The notes: generated by a model not told the origin, from the sequence alone. Shown: positions 29,414-39,059, numbered from the stretch's first letter. The stretch: DNA of 64,000 nucleotides from Rhodococcus koreensis (GCF_900105905.1 NZ_FNSV01000005.1:496001-560000); one strand, 5' to 3'. A program made the numbers and translations.

Positions 29414-30222
29414 GCGGCATCCGTCCCGTGCCCCAGTGTCTTAGCGGCCTCTTCCTTGATGATCGACCACAGGTGATCCTCGAGTTCCTTGAATCTGGCC
29501 ATGGCGTGTGTGCCGCTCGGGCGTGGACGAGGGAGCCCGACGTCGATCACCTCTCGGACCACCGATGGACGTGCCGACATCACCCAGATCTGATCCGACA
29601 GATAGATCGCCTCTTGGATGTCGTGGGTAACGAAGAGCACCCGATTGTGGGTCTGCTCCCAGATCTTCAAGAGCTCGCGCCCGATGAACTGTCGCGTCTG
29701 CTGATCCAGAGCGCCGAACGGTTCGTCCATCAACAGAATTCGAGGATCCGTGGCGAGTGCACGGGCGATCGCCACGCGTTGACGCATACCTCCGGAAAGC
29801 TGCCCGGGCCGGTGCTTCTCGAAACCCTTCAAGCCGACCAGTTCGATCATCGCACGCGCTTTTTCCAGGCGCTCGTCCTTGTCGACGTGCTTGATCTCCA
29901 ACCCGAAAGCCACATTGTCGAGAACACTCCGCCAGTGCAGCGTCGAATCTTCCTGAAACACCATGGCGGTGTCCTTACGGGGCCCTGTGACAATCTCCCC
30001 ATCGATGGTCACCCGTCCACGTGAGGGAACAAGTAAGCCACAGGCCATGTCCAGCAAGGTGCTCTTTCCGCATCCACTCGGACCGATCACCGATACGAAC
30101 TGGCCCTCCGCGATCGATGCCGTGACGTTACGCACGGCCTCGGTCCGCCCGGTGTCGGAATCGAAAGTCATACCGATACCGTCGAAAGAGACGTTCTTCG
30201 ATTCGACTTGTGTAGTGGTCAT
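29410..30222 (-). CDS. ABC transporter ATP-binding protein
   Basis: 270 residues. GPSGCGKSTLLDMACGL is Walker A, LSGGMRQRVAIARAL the ABC signature, ILLMDEPFGALD Walker B, and VLFVTHDIQEAIYL the switch histidine. All catalytic residues are present. It energises the two permeases encoded downstream. The set resembles the aromatic-acid (phthalate/monoalkyl phthalate) importer reported from a Rhodococcus megaplasmid. Confidence 0.9.
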   Translation of the reverse strand: MTTTQVESKNVSFDGIGMTFDSDTGRTEAVRNVTASIAEGQFVSVIGPSGCGKSTLLDMACGLLVPSRGRVTIDGEIVTGPRKDTAMVFQEDSTLHWRSVLDNVAFGLEIKHVDKDERLEKARAMIELVGLKGFEKHRPGQLSGGMRQRVAIARALATDPRILLMDEPFGALDQQTRQFIGRELLKIWEQTHNRVLFVTHDIQEAIYLSDQIWVMSARPSVVREVIDVGLPRPRPSGTHAMARFKELEDHLWSIIKEEAAKTLGHGTDAA

Positions 30223-30236
30223 GTTCTCTTCCCGCC

Positions 30237-31222
30237 TTATAGTTCGACTACAACTGAGTCAATATCGACCTTGCCGCCGAGTCGTCCGGCCTCGACGCCC
30301 GAGGCCACGACCGCTTCGAGTTGCGGGCGCGCGAAGTCGAGACTGAAGAAGCCTCGCGAATTCTCCAACGCCGCCAGGGCGATCTCGGGCTTGTACTTGA
30401 TTGCGCGGCCATAGATTTCGGCCGCCCGCTCGAGATCCGTATCGATCATCTCGATACCGCGACCCACGGCACGCATCCACCCCGCCAAGACGTCCCGATT
30501 CTTTTCGATGAACGGGGTGGTGGCACATAGGCAGGTGTCCGACCAGTCCTGGACGTAGTCCCGGGATCGCCAGATCACCTTCGCGCCGGTTTCGGCGATG
30601 ATGCGCTCGGACAGCGGGGACGCAGTCCACGCGACATCGACAACGCCCTGGGAGGCGACGGTCCACGAATCGCTCGCGGATCCGACGCTGAGCAGCTCGA
30701 CGTCGACGCCGGGTGTCAAACCCGCCAATCGAAGTGTCTTCTCGGCGAAGTCGGTCGAGTTCGATCCCGGGCTGCTCACACCGATGGTGCGGCCCCGAAC
30801 ATCTTCGATCGTGTTGATCGGGGAGTCAGCGGGGGCGATGAAGTCCACAGATGCCGCGGTGTAGACGTTCCCGAACGCCTTGACATCGAGTCCGCGCTCC
30901 ACGGCGATGAACACCGGAATCGTCGCCGAAGTGCCGAATCCGATCCCGGAGCCGATTCCACGCACGGTGTCCAGCCCACCCGGGAACTGAACGTTCTCCA
31001 GCGCCAGCATCTCTTCTTCGTAGTAGCCCTCGGACGCTGCGATCAGAAACGGGGCCGAATGGATCAGGCTCGCCAACCCGGTGATGGCGACGTCACCTCG
31101 GTAGACGCCGTCCCTACCTCGGGACTGGGTAGCACACCCTGCGCCGGCTCCCACAGCGAGGAGACCCCGAGAGCCGCCGTTACTCTCATGAAATCCCGCC
31201 GACTCAGCGAACTACTGCCCAT
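30237..31222 (-). CDS. ABC transporter substrate-binding protein (NitT/TauT type), lipoprotein, one frameshift
   Basis: An ATG at 31222, with AAGGAA upstream, reads SSLSRRDFMRVTAALGV, a twin-arginine motif. The frame then slips by one near 31155 and continues AVGAGAGCATQ, a lipobox with the acylated cysteine, and the mature protein. That carries ITGLASLIHSAPFLIAASEG, GIGFGTSATIPVFIAVERG and GRTIGVSSPGSNSTDF, family 9-type solute-binding sequence. Restoring one base gives a complete protein, so a sequencing error is likely. The GTG at 31154 would give a protein without export signal. It binds the substrate outside the membrane. Confidence 0.78.
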
Positions 31223-31304
31223 ATCGACCCGATTCCTTCTGTAGTCCCGTCACACCTGGCCCCGAAAGTGAAGCACATCACGCGACTGTTGTACAGAAGC
31301 TACC

Positions 31305-31317
31305 TCTGGTCTGCAGA
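31305..31317. promoter_or_regulatory. IclR operator candidate, copy 3 (ABC importer side)
   Basis: TCTGGTCTGCAGA matches 11 of 13 bases of the palindrome TCTGCTATGCAGA found twice in the dioxygenase/IclR intergenic region. It lies about 85 bases upstream of the binding-protein start at 31222, so the importer probably belongs to the same regulon. Confidence 0.55.
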
Positions 31318-31868
31318 GAGATAGTGTTGCGGGTGTCCCCAAATGCCACACTGCACCGTGGGTGCGCAGAACCTCGCGCTTTCACGATGATTGAGCGAAA
31401 GTCCGCCCCTGCGACACAGCCCCGTTCCCAGCCAGACCCAACGGGTCACGGCTCCATCCCCGAGGTCTGGTGGCGGAAAGGCTGACCGTGGTGTTCCTGA
31501 TGGCGTCGGCCGACTCGATGTACCCGATCGGCAAGTCCCGCGAACCTCCGAAGCACGTGGGGTCCTGGCGCTGCTCGGTCTCCCGGTTCCGATCGCCGTC
31601 GATCATCGCACTCGGCTCCTCGTGTCGCCTCCGTACCCGCATAGGTCCTGAAAGGCTCGGCCCCTCCTGTGCGCGCTCATGGCCGCCTCGCTGTTGCCCG
31701 CGTCGGTTTCGCCGCCCTCATGACGTCATCGGCCACGACAGACAATGACTCCAGCACAACCGAAGTCACCTCCCGCAGGGGAGCCCCGCATGCGTCGACA
31801 CAGACACGCTGGGAGCGTCGCATCCTTCTCCGTAACGCGGGGGTGTGAGTTGCCGTCTGGGTGGGATC
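31318..31868. other. Intergenic region between importer and terephthalate regulator
   Basis: About 550 bases without a convincing gene. A minus-strand frame at 31382-31642 could be a remnant (DLPIGYIESADAIRN), but I recognise no family. No hairpin or repeat stands out. Confidence 0.4.
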
Positions 31869-32675
31869 TCACAGAAGCCGGCCGAGTCTTGCTGCGTACT
31901 TGTTCAGTACGGGCACGGCTGCCTCACGGATGTCGTGCAGGGTGGTTCTGGCTGTGGACGCACTGACACTCATTGCCGCCACGGTTTCACCCCGGGCAGT
32001 CCGCACCGGTACGGCTATCGACAGCATGCCGAGTTCGATTTCTTCGTCGGTGCAGGCCACGCCGCTCTCCCTCGCGGTCAGGATTCGCTCGCTGATGGCA
32101 TCGACATCGGTCAGTGTCTTGGGTGTGCGCGGCTGCGGATGGCATTCTCGGAGGTAGTCGTCGAGTTGCGTATCGGGAAGTCCGGCCAGCAGTACTCGAC
32201 CGGTCGCGGAGCTGTGGGCGGGCAGTTTGGCGCCGACCCGGACTCCGGTCGCGACGATCCGTGCGGCCTCGGCGCGGGCGACGAACAGGGAACACCCGTC
32301 TTCGAGAACCGCGAGCGACACCGACTCGCCCAGCGCATCGCGGGCCTCGACCAACTGCGGCTGGGCAAGTTGCGGCAGTGGCGCGGTGTCCAGATAGGCG
32401 CCGCCGAGCCGAAGCATCCTGGGTGTCGGTCGGAAGTTTCCGTTGTCGTGGGTCAGGTAACCGAGCTCGACGAGAGTGAGCAGGCAGCGGCGCGCCGCGG
32501 CGCGGGAGGTGTTCGTCCGCTGAGCGGCGTCGGTGACGGTCAGTTGCGGGTGGCGGATGCCGAAGGCCTCGATGACCGCCAGGCCCTTCGCCAGTCCGGC
32601 CATTCCCTCGGGAGCGCGGGCAGCACCCTTGACACTTCCCTTATCGTCCGGCTTAATTGTTCGAGAATTGCTCAT
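31869..32675 (-). CDS. tpaR: IclR-family regulator (PcaR/PobR group), likely terephthalate regulator
   Basis: 268 residues. GLAKGLAVIEAFG, LTVTDAAQRTNTSRAAARRC and LVELGYLTHDNGNFRPTPRM form the HTH and linker of the PcaR/PobR/CatR subgroup, which controls aromatic acid genes. SSATGRVLLAGLPD and GVACTDEEIELGMLSIAVP are the ligand domain. It is divergent from the terephthalate dioxygenase genes, and a 17-base palindrome abuts its start. The ligand is probably terephthalate or a close acid, inferred from position. Confidence 0.85.
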   Translation of the reverse strand: MSNSRTIKPDDKGSVKGAARAPEGMAGLAKGLAVIEAFGIRHPQLTVTDAAQRTNTSRAAARRCLLTLVELGYLTHDNGNFRPTPRMLRLGGAYLDTAPLPQLAQPQLVEARDALGESVSLAVLEDGCSLFVARAEAARIVATGVRVGAKLPAHSSATGRVLLAGLPDTQLDDYLRECHPQPRTPKTLTDVDAISERILTARESGVACTDEEIELGMLSIAVPVRTARGETVAAMSVSASTARTTLHDIREAAVPVLNKYAARLGRLL

Positions 32676-32676
32676 A

Positions 32677-32693
32677 TGTTCGTTATACGAACA
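32677..32693. promoter_or_regulatory. 17-base perfect palindrome, tpaR/tpaAa operator candidate
   Basis: TGTTCGT-TAT-ACGAACA is a perfect 7-base inverted repeat one base upstream of the tpaR start codon and 74 bases before tpaAa. Its form (arms around TAT) is like the other IclR site in this window but the arm sequence differs, so the two regulators should not cross-bind. Confidence 0.7.
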
Positions 32694-32767
32694 GCTACGG
32701 GGCTTGTCAAGTCCCGCCGAGCGAGTTCTCTGATGTCCCGACTGGTTGTCCAGACTGAGGAGAAATT

Positions 32768-34033
32768 ATGGAAAGCAGCGTTGTCGACACGGTCCGCGAG
32801 ACCCAGGCGGATTGGACCGACGACCTCACCCGGGTGCCGTATCGGGTGTTCCAGGGCGAAGACGTCTACGCGGCCGAGCAGACCAAGTTGTTCCACGGCC
32901 CGTACTGGAGCTACCTGTGCCTGGAAGCCGAGGTAGCCGGCCCGGGAGACTACTGCTCCACCTTCGTCGGCGAGACACCGGTGATCGTGGCGCGCGACCG
33001 AGACGGTGAGCTCTACGGCTTCGAGAACCGGTGCGCCCATCGCGGCGCCCTACTCGCCCTGGACGACCGCGGAAACACGAAGGACTTTACGTGCGTCTAC
33101 CACGCGTGGAGCTACAACCTGCAGGGCGATCTGACCGGAGTAGCATTCCAGGACGGAGTCAAAGGCAAAGGCGGAATGCCTGATTCGTTCTGTATGGAGG
33201 ACCACGGACCGCGCAAGTTGCGCATCGCCGTACTTCACGGCCTGGTTTTCGGTAGTTTCTCCGATGACGTGCCTGACATCGAGGACTATCTCGGCGAAGA
33301 GATCACGAGTCGGATCGCCCGTGTCCTCGCGGGGCGCACACCCGAGATCATCGGACGCTTCACACAAATCCTTCCCAACAACTGGAAGCTGTACGTAGAG
33401 AACGTCAAGGACTCCTACCACGCCAGCATCCTGCACCTGTTCTTCACGACCTTCGAGCTCAACCGACTGTCGCAGCGCGGTGGGATCATCGTCGACGAGA
33501 GCGGCGGTCACCACGTCAGTTACTCAGCGATCGACCGAGACGCCGAGAAGGACGTCGCGTACTCAGATCAGAACATCCGGTCCGAAAGCGCCTACACACT
33601 GGCCGATCCCACCTTGCTCGAGGGGTTCAGCGAGGTCGGTGACGATACGACGCTGCAGATCCTCTCCGTCTTCCCGGGCTTCGTGTTGCAGCAGATCCAG
33701 AACTCCGTGGCTGTGCGCCAGATCCTGCCGACCGGGGTCGAACGAACACGGCTGAACTGGACGTACCTCGGCTTCGAAGAAGACACGCCCGAGCAGCGGG
33801 AAGTACGACTCAAGCAGGCCAACCTCGTGGGCCCCGCAGGCTACATCTCGATGGAGGACGGCTGTGTCGGAGGGTTCGTGCAACGCGGAATCGCAGGTGC
33901 GGCAAGCCAATCTGCCGTGCTCGAAATGGGAGGCAGTCTCGCCGAATCCAGCGAAAGCCGTGTCACCGAAGCATCGGTCCGCGGCTTCTGGAAGGCCTAC
34001 CGGGCCGCGATGAACCGACAGGAAGAGGCATGA
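32768..34033 (+). CDS. tpaAa: Terephthalate 1,2-dioxygenase alpha subunit
   Basis: 421 residues. The Rieske ligands are C89-A-H91 and C109-VY-H112 (CxH-x17-CxxH). [14 protein letters not shown] holds D215, H218 and H223 around the mononuclear iron. GAGGAGA precedes the ATG at 32768. Length and the following gene order (beta, PdxA-like, ferredoxin-NAD reductase) match terephthalate operons of Comamonas and Rhodococcus. It dihydroxylates terephthalate to the 1,2-cis-diol. It has no separate ferredoxin partner, consistent with the two-component system encoded downstream. Confidence 0.87.
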   Translation: MESSVVDTVRETQADWTDDLTRVPYRVFQGEDVYAAEQTKLFHGPYWSYLCLEAEVAGPGDYCSTFVGETPVIVARDRDGELYGFENRCAHRGALLALDDRGNTKDFTCVYHAWSYNLQGDLTGVAFQDGVKGKGGMPDSFCMEDHGPRKLRIAVLHGLVFGSFSDDVPDIEDYLGEEITSRIARVLAGRTPEIIGRFTQILPNNWKLYVENVKDSYHASILHLFFTTFELNRLSQRGGIIVDESGGHHVSYSAIDRDAEKDVAYSDQNIRSESAYTLADPTLLEGFSEVGDDTTLQILSVFPGFVLQQIQNSVAVRQILPTGVERTRLNWTYLGFEEDTPEQREVRLKQANLVGPAGYISMEDGCVGGFVQRGIAGAASQSAVLEMGGSLAESSESRVTEASVRGFWKAYRAAMNRQEEA

Positions 34034-34500
34034 GCGTGAACGACTTCCAGCGAATCGGCCGCGTGCAGGCCGACTACTCCCGCTGCATCGACGAGGGGCC
34101 GCTCGAGCAGTGGCCGGACTTCTTCGTCGAAAACTGCATGTACCGGATCACCACCGCACAGAACTACAGCGAAGGCCTGCCCGCCGGACTGGTGTGGGCC
34201 AACACTCGCCGGATGCTGGTCGACCGCGTATCGGCGCTGCGTGAAGCCAACATCTACGAGCAACACACCTACCGTCACATCCTGGGCCAGCCCTCGGTCC
34301 TGGAAGAGAGCGGTGACGGTATCCATGCCGAGACCAGCTTCCTGGTGGTACGGGTGATGCGCGACGGCCAATCCGACATCTTCGCCAGCGGGCGGTATGT
34401 CGACCGGTATGTCGACGTGGACGATCAGTTGAAGATTGCCGAACGAGTCGTGGTGTGCGACAGCACCAACATCGATACCCTGTTGGCGCTCCCGCTATGA
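34030..34500 (+). CDS. tpaAb: Terephthalate 1,2-dioxygenase beta subunit
   Basis: 156 residues, close to the 154 expected for the terephthalate small subunit. [20 protein letters not shown] and [20 protein letters not shown] open the cystatin-like fold. [10 protein letters not shown] and [20 protein letters not shown] follow. It overlaps the alpha stop by ATGA and the next gene likewise. Structural subunit of the hexamer. Confidence 0.87.
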   Translation: MSVNDFQRIGRVQADYSRCIDEGPLEQWPDFFVENCMYRITTAQNYSEGLPAGLVWANTRRMLVDRVSALREANIYEQHTYRHILGQPSVLEESGDGIHAETSFLVVRVMRDGQSDIFASGRYVDRYVDVDDQLKIAERVVVCDSTNIDTLLALPL

Positions 34501-35513
34501 GTGGGTCCCCCCCACGGGTCCTGCTCACGATCGGCGATCCGAATGGAATCGGCCCCGAGCTCGCGGTGAAGGCCGTCATGGCAGCGCAGGAGCATCCCGC
34601 ATTCAATCCGGTCCTGGTGGGCGATCGATGTGTCGTCGAGCCGCTCGCCCACCGGGCAGGCATGACGGTCCGCGAGACAGCCGACGGCTTGGCCACGCCC
34701 ATCGCCGATGTCGTCGACCTGCTTCCGGTGCCCTCGCTGCCCGCCGGGGCCTTCGCCCCGGGCCGGGTGACAGCCGAAGCCGGGAAGGCGACGGTGGCGT
34801 ACCTGGAACGGGCCGTGCGCTGCCTGCAGGGCGGCGGAGCCCGCGGCATCGTCGCGTGCCCACACTCGGAAACCGCGGTCAACGCCGCCGGCATCTCCTT
34901 CGACGGATATCCGAGCTTGCTGGCCGAACTCGTCGGCGCGCGGCCCGATCAGGTGTTCTTGATGTTGATCGGTGCCGGTTTGCGCATCGTGCACGCAACG
35001 TTGCACGAATCGCTGCGGGATGCGCTTGGGCGCCTCACGCCCGAGCTGGTGCACGGGGCGGCACATGCCGCGGTGGAGACGTTACAGGCGCAGGGCATCC
35101 CGTCCCCGCGCATCGGCGTCTTCGGCATCAATCCACACGCCGGCGAGGGCGGTTTGTTCGGTGACGAGGACCTGCGGGTGACAGCGCCAGCGGTGGAGCG
35201 GCTGCGCGCCGCAGGGATCGACGCCGCGGGACCGGTCGGGGCCGACCTCATGCTGGCAGACCCCGGCTTCGACGCGTTCGTCGCCATGTACCACGATCAG
35301 GGCCATATTCCCGTCAAACTCCTCGCTGGGCGCAGCGCAGCCGCGATGACGATCGGCGCCGGAGTGCGGTTCTCCAGTGTCGGCCACGGCGCGGGGTTCG
35401 ACATTGCCGGCAAGGGCACAGCCGACCCGGATGCGGTAGTCGGGGCGTTGCGACTCGTCGGCGCCGCCGAAACCCACATGTCCGCACCCGGCCCCTTTGG
35501 AGCTACCTCATGA
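34497..35513 (+). CDS. tpaC: PdxA-family dehydrogenase, terephthalate dihydrodiol (DCD) dehydrogenase
   Basis: 338 residues from the ATG at 34497, which overlaps the beta stop. TIGDPNGIGPELAVKAVM is the PdxA start; GIVACPHSETAVNAAGISFD, GINPHAGEGGLFGDED, FVAMYHDQGHIPVKLLAG and DIAGKGTADPD contain the conserved metal-binding and active-site residues. In terephthalate pathways this family oxidises and decarboxylates the dihydrodiol to protocatechuate. Vitamin B6 synthesis is unlikely in this setting. The coupled gene order supports the call. Confidence 0.88.
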   Translation: MSGSPPRVLLTIGDPNGIGPELAVKAVMAAQEHPAFNPVLVGDRCVVEPLAHRAGMTVRETADGLATPIADVVDLLPVPSLPAGAFAPGRVTAEAGKATVAYLERAVRCLQGGGARGIVACPHSETAVNAAGISFDGYPSLLAELVGARPDQVFLMLIGAGLRIVHATLHESLRDALGRLTPELVHGAAHAAVETLQAQGIPSPRIGVFGINPHAGEGGLFGDEDLRVTAPAVERLRAAGIDAAGPVGADLMLADPGFDAFVAMYHDQGHIPVKLLAGRSAAAMTIGAGVRFSSVGHGAGFDIAGKGTADPDAVVGALRLVGAAETHMSAPGPFGATS

Positions 35514-36520
35514 CCTACACAGTTACTGTCACCGGAACGGACATCAGCTTTCCGTGCGAGCCCGATGAGAGCGTGCTCGACGCGGCGGAACGTTCCGGAT
35601 ACGCGATCCCGTACTCGTGCCGCAAAGGCGTGTGCTCGAGTTGCGAAGGCGCACTCGATGCCGGCTGCCTCGATGTGCGCGGCTGGGGGATGTCGCAAGG
35701 CCCTCAGAGTGGAGTGCTGTTCTGCCAGGCCCGGCCGAGCACCGACACCTCGATCACGCCCAAGCGGATCACCCAGCAGGACAGGGTGATACGCAAGACC
35801 CTGACCGCAAAGGTCCATCGGATCACCCGTCCGTCGCCCGATGTCACGGTGGTGCAGCTGCGTCTCCCCACCGGGGTGCGTGCGAAGTTCGCTGCCGGGC
35901 AGTACCTGAAAGTCTTTCTCGACGACGGTGACAGCCGGAATTATTCGATGGCGAATCCGCCGCATGAGAACGACGGAGTGCAGCTTCACATTCGTCGGGT
36001 GCAGGGTGGACGCTTCTCCGATGAGGTGCTCGGCGGGCTCGAAAAGGGAACCAGACTGAGGATCGAGCTGCCCTACGGCGAGTTCTCACTGAACCCCGAC
36101 TCGGACAGGCCGGTCATCTTCGTCGCCAGCGGCACCGGCTTCGCCCCGGTCAAATCGATCATCGAGGACCACCTCAAACGTGGTGGAGAACGGTCCGTGC
36201 ACCTCTACTGGGGCGCACGAGGACAGGGCGACATCTACCTACCCGAGTTGCCCGAGAAGTGGGCCTCGGATCCGGGTCGTGTCTCATTCACTCCCGTCCT
36301 GTCACATCCCGCGGAGGACTGGACCGGACGCACCGGGCTCGTTCATCGAGCGGTGCTCGAGGACTACGCGAACCTCAGCGACCACGAGGTCTATGCATGC
36401 GGAAGCCCCGCAATGACCTCGGCGGCACGCGAGGATTTTGTCCACGAGGCCGGTTTGGCGCCAGAGAATTTCTATTGCGACGCCTTCGTACCGTCGGGCG
36501 AGCCCGTTGTCACCGCGTGA
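35510..36520 (+). CDS. tpaB: Reductase of terephthalate dioxygenase (2Fe-2S/FAD/NAD)
   Basis: 336 residues, the same length as TphA1 of Comamonas. An N-terminal plant-type ferredoxin has YSCRKGVCSSCEGAL and a later LFCQA cysteine. RNYSMANPP is the FAD site, FVASGTGFAPVKSIIEDHL the NAD site, and YACGSPAMTSAAREDF the C-terminal motif. It moves electrons from NADH directly to the oxygenase. The start overlaps tpaC by ATGA. Confidence 0.9.
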   Translation: MTYTVTVTGTDISFPCEPDESVLDAAERSGYAIPYSCRKGVCSSCEGALDAGCLDVRGWGMSQGPQSGVLFCQARPSTDTSITPKRITQQDRVIRKTLTAKVHRITRPSPDVTVVQLRLPTGVRAKFAAGQYLKVFLDDGDSRNYSMANPPHENDGVQLHIRRVQGGRFSDEVLGGLEKGTRLRIELPYGEFSLNPDSDRPVIFVASGTGFAPVKSIIEDHLKRGGERSVHLYWGARGQGDIYLPELPEKWASDPGRVSFTPVLSHPAEDWTGRTGLVHRAVLEDYANLSDHEVYACGSPAMTSAAREDFVHEAGLAPENFYCDAFVPSGEPVVTA

Positions 36521-36577
36521 TCCGCTACCACAACCACATCATCCGGGCAACCGGGCATCAGATAATGTGAGGCAATC

Positions 36578-37957
36578 ATGTCCTTAGCACCATCGCGCGT
36601 GACACTGCCGGATTTCATCGATTCGCGGCCAGTGAGTCGATACCAGTACATCGTGATCGCCCTGTGTGGGGTGGTCATGTTCATCGACGGCTTCGACACC
36701 CAGAGCATCAGCTACATGGCGCCCCACATCGCCGAGGAGTGGGGCCTGTCGAAACAGGTGCTCGGGCCCATCTTCTCCGCCGCTCTCGCCGGTCTCATGG
36801 TCGGCTATCTGGCGCTCTCGCCGCTGTCCGAGCGGTTCGGCCACCGCCGGATGATCCTCACGAGCACGGTCATCTTCGCGCTCGGCACGTTGGCGGCGGC
36901 CTGGTCACAGAACGTCACCGAACTGATGGCGTTGCGCTTCATCACCGGAATGGGGCTCGGTGCCGCCGCGCCGAGTGCCATCGCACTGACGGGCGAATTC
37001 AGCCCCAAGCGTCTTCGAGCAACCTTCGTCCTGGTGATCTATTGCGGCTTCTCCCTCGGATTCGTCGCGGCAGGGCTGGTCTCCGGTTGGCTGATCCCGA
37101 TCCTCGGCTGGCGGTCGGTACTCGTCGTCGGCGCAGTAGCACCGCTGCTCCTGCTCCCGGCGTTGCTGCGCTACCTGCCGGACTCACTCACCTCAATGAT
37201 CAACCGAGGCGCGGAGCCCAACAGAATCCAGGCGATCTTCCGCAAAATGGATCCCGCCCTCGCCGTCGGCCCCGACATCACCTACGAGGCCGAGAAGCGG
37301 ACCGACGGACAACGCACTGCACTGAGGAGCCTGTTCACCCGTGACCGGGTCTTGGGAACCCTGCTGCTGTGGCTGGTCTTCGTCATCAACCTCGGCGAGT
37401 TTTACGCGCTGCAGAGCTGGCTACCGTCGATCATGACGAGCCTGGACTACGACATGGGTACGGTGGTCACCGCCACCACCCTCACGACTGTCGGCGGCAT
37501 CGCCGCTGCATTTGTCACCGGGCCCTGTATGGACCGACTCGGCGCGTACGTCACCCTCGGAACCGTTTATGTCGTCGGATTCGCATTCGTTGCGCTGACC
37601 GGTGTCGCCTTTACGGCGCCGTTGTGGGTCCTATTGACGGCCAATTTTTTTGCGGGGGTCTGCATCAGCGGTGGACAGAAGAGCCTCATCGCGCTGTCCG
37701 CGGTGTTCTATCCGACACCGATGCGGTCCACCGGGGTTGGATGGGCGTTGGGTGTTGGCCGCCTCGGCGGCATCGTCGGGCCGATCGCGGTCGGAGCGGC
37801 ACTCGGCATGGGCTGGTCCGCCAGTGCAGTCTTCTACGCAATGTCAGTCCCCATGCTCGTCGCCGGAGCTGCGGTCTTCCTCCTCGGCCGCTGGGTCCGA
37901 AGCGACAATCACCCCGATCGCAAGTCGGCAGAAAGTCATTCGCTCGCCCGCAAGTAG
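36578..37957 (+). CDS. tpaK: Aromatic acid:H+ symporter (AAHS, MFS), likely terephthalate uptake
   Basis: 459 residues with about twelve membrane segments. MFIDGFDTQSISYMAPHIAE is the AAHS DGxD-type motif in the first helix, essential in PcaK-like carriers. SPLSERFGHRRMIL is the MFS loop, and ALTGEFSPKRLRATFVLVIY follows. It lies 57 bases after the reductase gene in the same direction, so it probably imports terephthalate. Regulation by tpaR is inferred. Confidence 0.87.
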   Translation: MSLAPSRVTLPDFIDSRPVSRYQYIVIALCGVVMFIDGFDTQSISYMAPHIAEEWGLSKQVLGPIFSAALAGLMVGYLALSPLSERFGHRRMILTSTVIFALGTLAAAWSQNVTELMALRFITGMGLGAAAPSAIALTGEFSPKRLRATFVLVIYCGFSLGFVAAGLVSGWLIPILGWRSVLVVGAVAPLLLLPALLRYLPDSLTSMINRGAEPNRIQAIFRKMDPALAVGPDITYEAEKRTDGQRTALRSLFTRDRVLGTLLLWLVFVINLGEFYALQSWLPSIMTSLDYDMGTVVTATTLTTVGGIAAAFVTGPCMDRLGAYVTLGTVYVVGFAFVALTGVAFTAPLWVLLTANFFAGVCISGGQKSLIALSAVFYPTPMRSTGVGWALGVGRLGGIVGPIAVGAALGMGWSASAVFYAMSVPMLVAGAAVFLLGRWVRSDNHPDRKSAESHSLARK

Positions 37958-38049
37958 TGTGGATCGGCAACACCGGCCGGGTGATCTCAAGGCCTGCGAT
38001 CTCCAGCTGGGTCGGCTACCACGACCGCGGTGCACAGGCAACGCGCTGC

Positions 38050-38300
38050 CACCCCGCCTGGGCGATGTCACCCCCTTCGTGATCTCGCGGCCGTCCAGTC
38101 CGAGACCGAGCTCGCCGAACCGTGGGACGGCGGTACCGTGGATACCGAGGACATTCTGGGCCGAAACCCAAAGACCCGGCCTCGGCGTCGAACCTCGGAT
38201 TTCGCGTTCACCGCCACACCCCAAGGGCGAAGATCTGCAAACTGTTCGGCCGCCCGGCCTGGACGGCACCCGGCGCTGTTCCAGGCCCTCGACGGCCCGA
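38050..38300 (+). pseudogene. Type I restriction R-subunit (HsdR-like) remnant
   Basis: Frame-shifted pieces give AVQSETELAEPWDGGTVD, then SNLG / FAFTATPQ / AKICKLFGRP. FAFTATPKAKTLELFG is the helicase core motif of HsdR-like subunits. At least two frame changes are needed, and nothing before or after is intact. Weak but specific match; clearly non-functional. Confidence 0.42.
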
Positions 38301-38638
38301 GTTCTGGTGGGTCATCGCAAAAGTACAAGACGTCAACCTTTTGAAAAAGTGGAGTCGGCGGACGAACTCCATGGAACCCGCAGTTCGTCAAGTCAAATGA
38401 GCACCCAGTTCCGTTCCCGGGACGCCTCGCAGGCCTGAAAATGGGGTCGGGTCGCCCGCCGACGCCGACGTTTTCTTGGGAGTGTAAGCCCGTAAATAAG
38501 CCTGGCGCCGGGGCCCGACCTTGGAAGGGTCACGCACTGTTGCTTCGAGCACGCCGGTCAGAATTTCGGATTCCCTCGACCGAGGCCCCCAGGCGGCCCG
38601 CCCGTGGAGAGTTCCGACGCGACTGGAGGACAAACAAA

Positions 38639-38760
38639 GTGGAGCCGGAACTGGAAGAGATTCCCGACGATGATCACGAGTTGGTGATCGATCGGGTTGC
38701 TGCGATCGATGTGGCCAAGGCGGCGGGCAAGGTGGTGGGACGTCAGCGCCGCCCGATCCC
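38639..38760 (+). pseudogene. IS110-family transposase N-terminal fragment
   Basis: GTG at 38639 reads VEPELEEIPDDDHELVIDRV and AAIDVAKAAGKVV; IDVAKA is the first acidic segment of the IS110 DEDD nuclease. The match ends near 38740, where propionyl-CoA synthetase sequence on the other strand begins. An abandoned 5' end of an element. Confidence 0.5.
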
Positions 38761-38789
38761 CGTCGCCGGCGCACACGTGACGGTCGCTT

Positions 38790-39000
38790 CAGCGCGTCGA
38801 GGACGGCGACGTCCTCGATGGTGGAGGGCACGGTATTCCTCGTGGTCGGCGATCTGCCGCATCGTCTTGCGCAGGATCTTGCCCGAGCGGGTCTTGAGCA
38901 GCGCCTGCACCACCGTCAGCGACGCGTCCGGGAACCACCGGTACATTCGCCTCCCCCTCGTATGTCGCTTGCCAGGGTGATGGGACCACCTCGTTGCCAC
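38790..39000 (-). pseudogene. Propionyl/acetyl-CoA synthetase C-terminal remnant
   Basis: The minus strand reads FPDASLTVVQALLKTRSGKI, LRKTMRQIADHEEY and, one frame over, VPSTIEDVAVLDALKRP. This is the C-terminal catalytic-lysine region (TRSGKILRK) of propionyl-CoA synthetase. A longer remnant of the same family, in opposite orientation, lies at 45025-45958. Confidence 0.75.
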
Positions 39001-39059
39001 GAGCATTGGACCATCCGTAGGTGCCATCGAGCATCGCCTTCTGAACTGCCAATGGGACT

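Noticed and set aside
31382..31642. Minus-strand small gene between importer and tpaR
   Set aside because: No start signals or family similarity; kept only as a possible remnant within the intergenic note.
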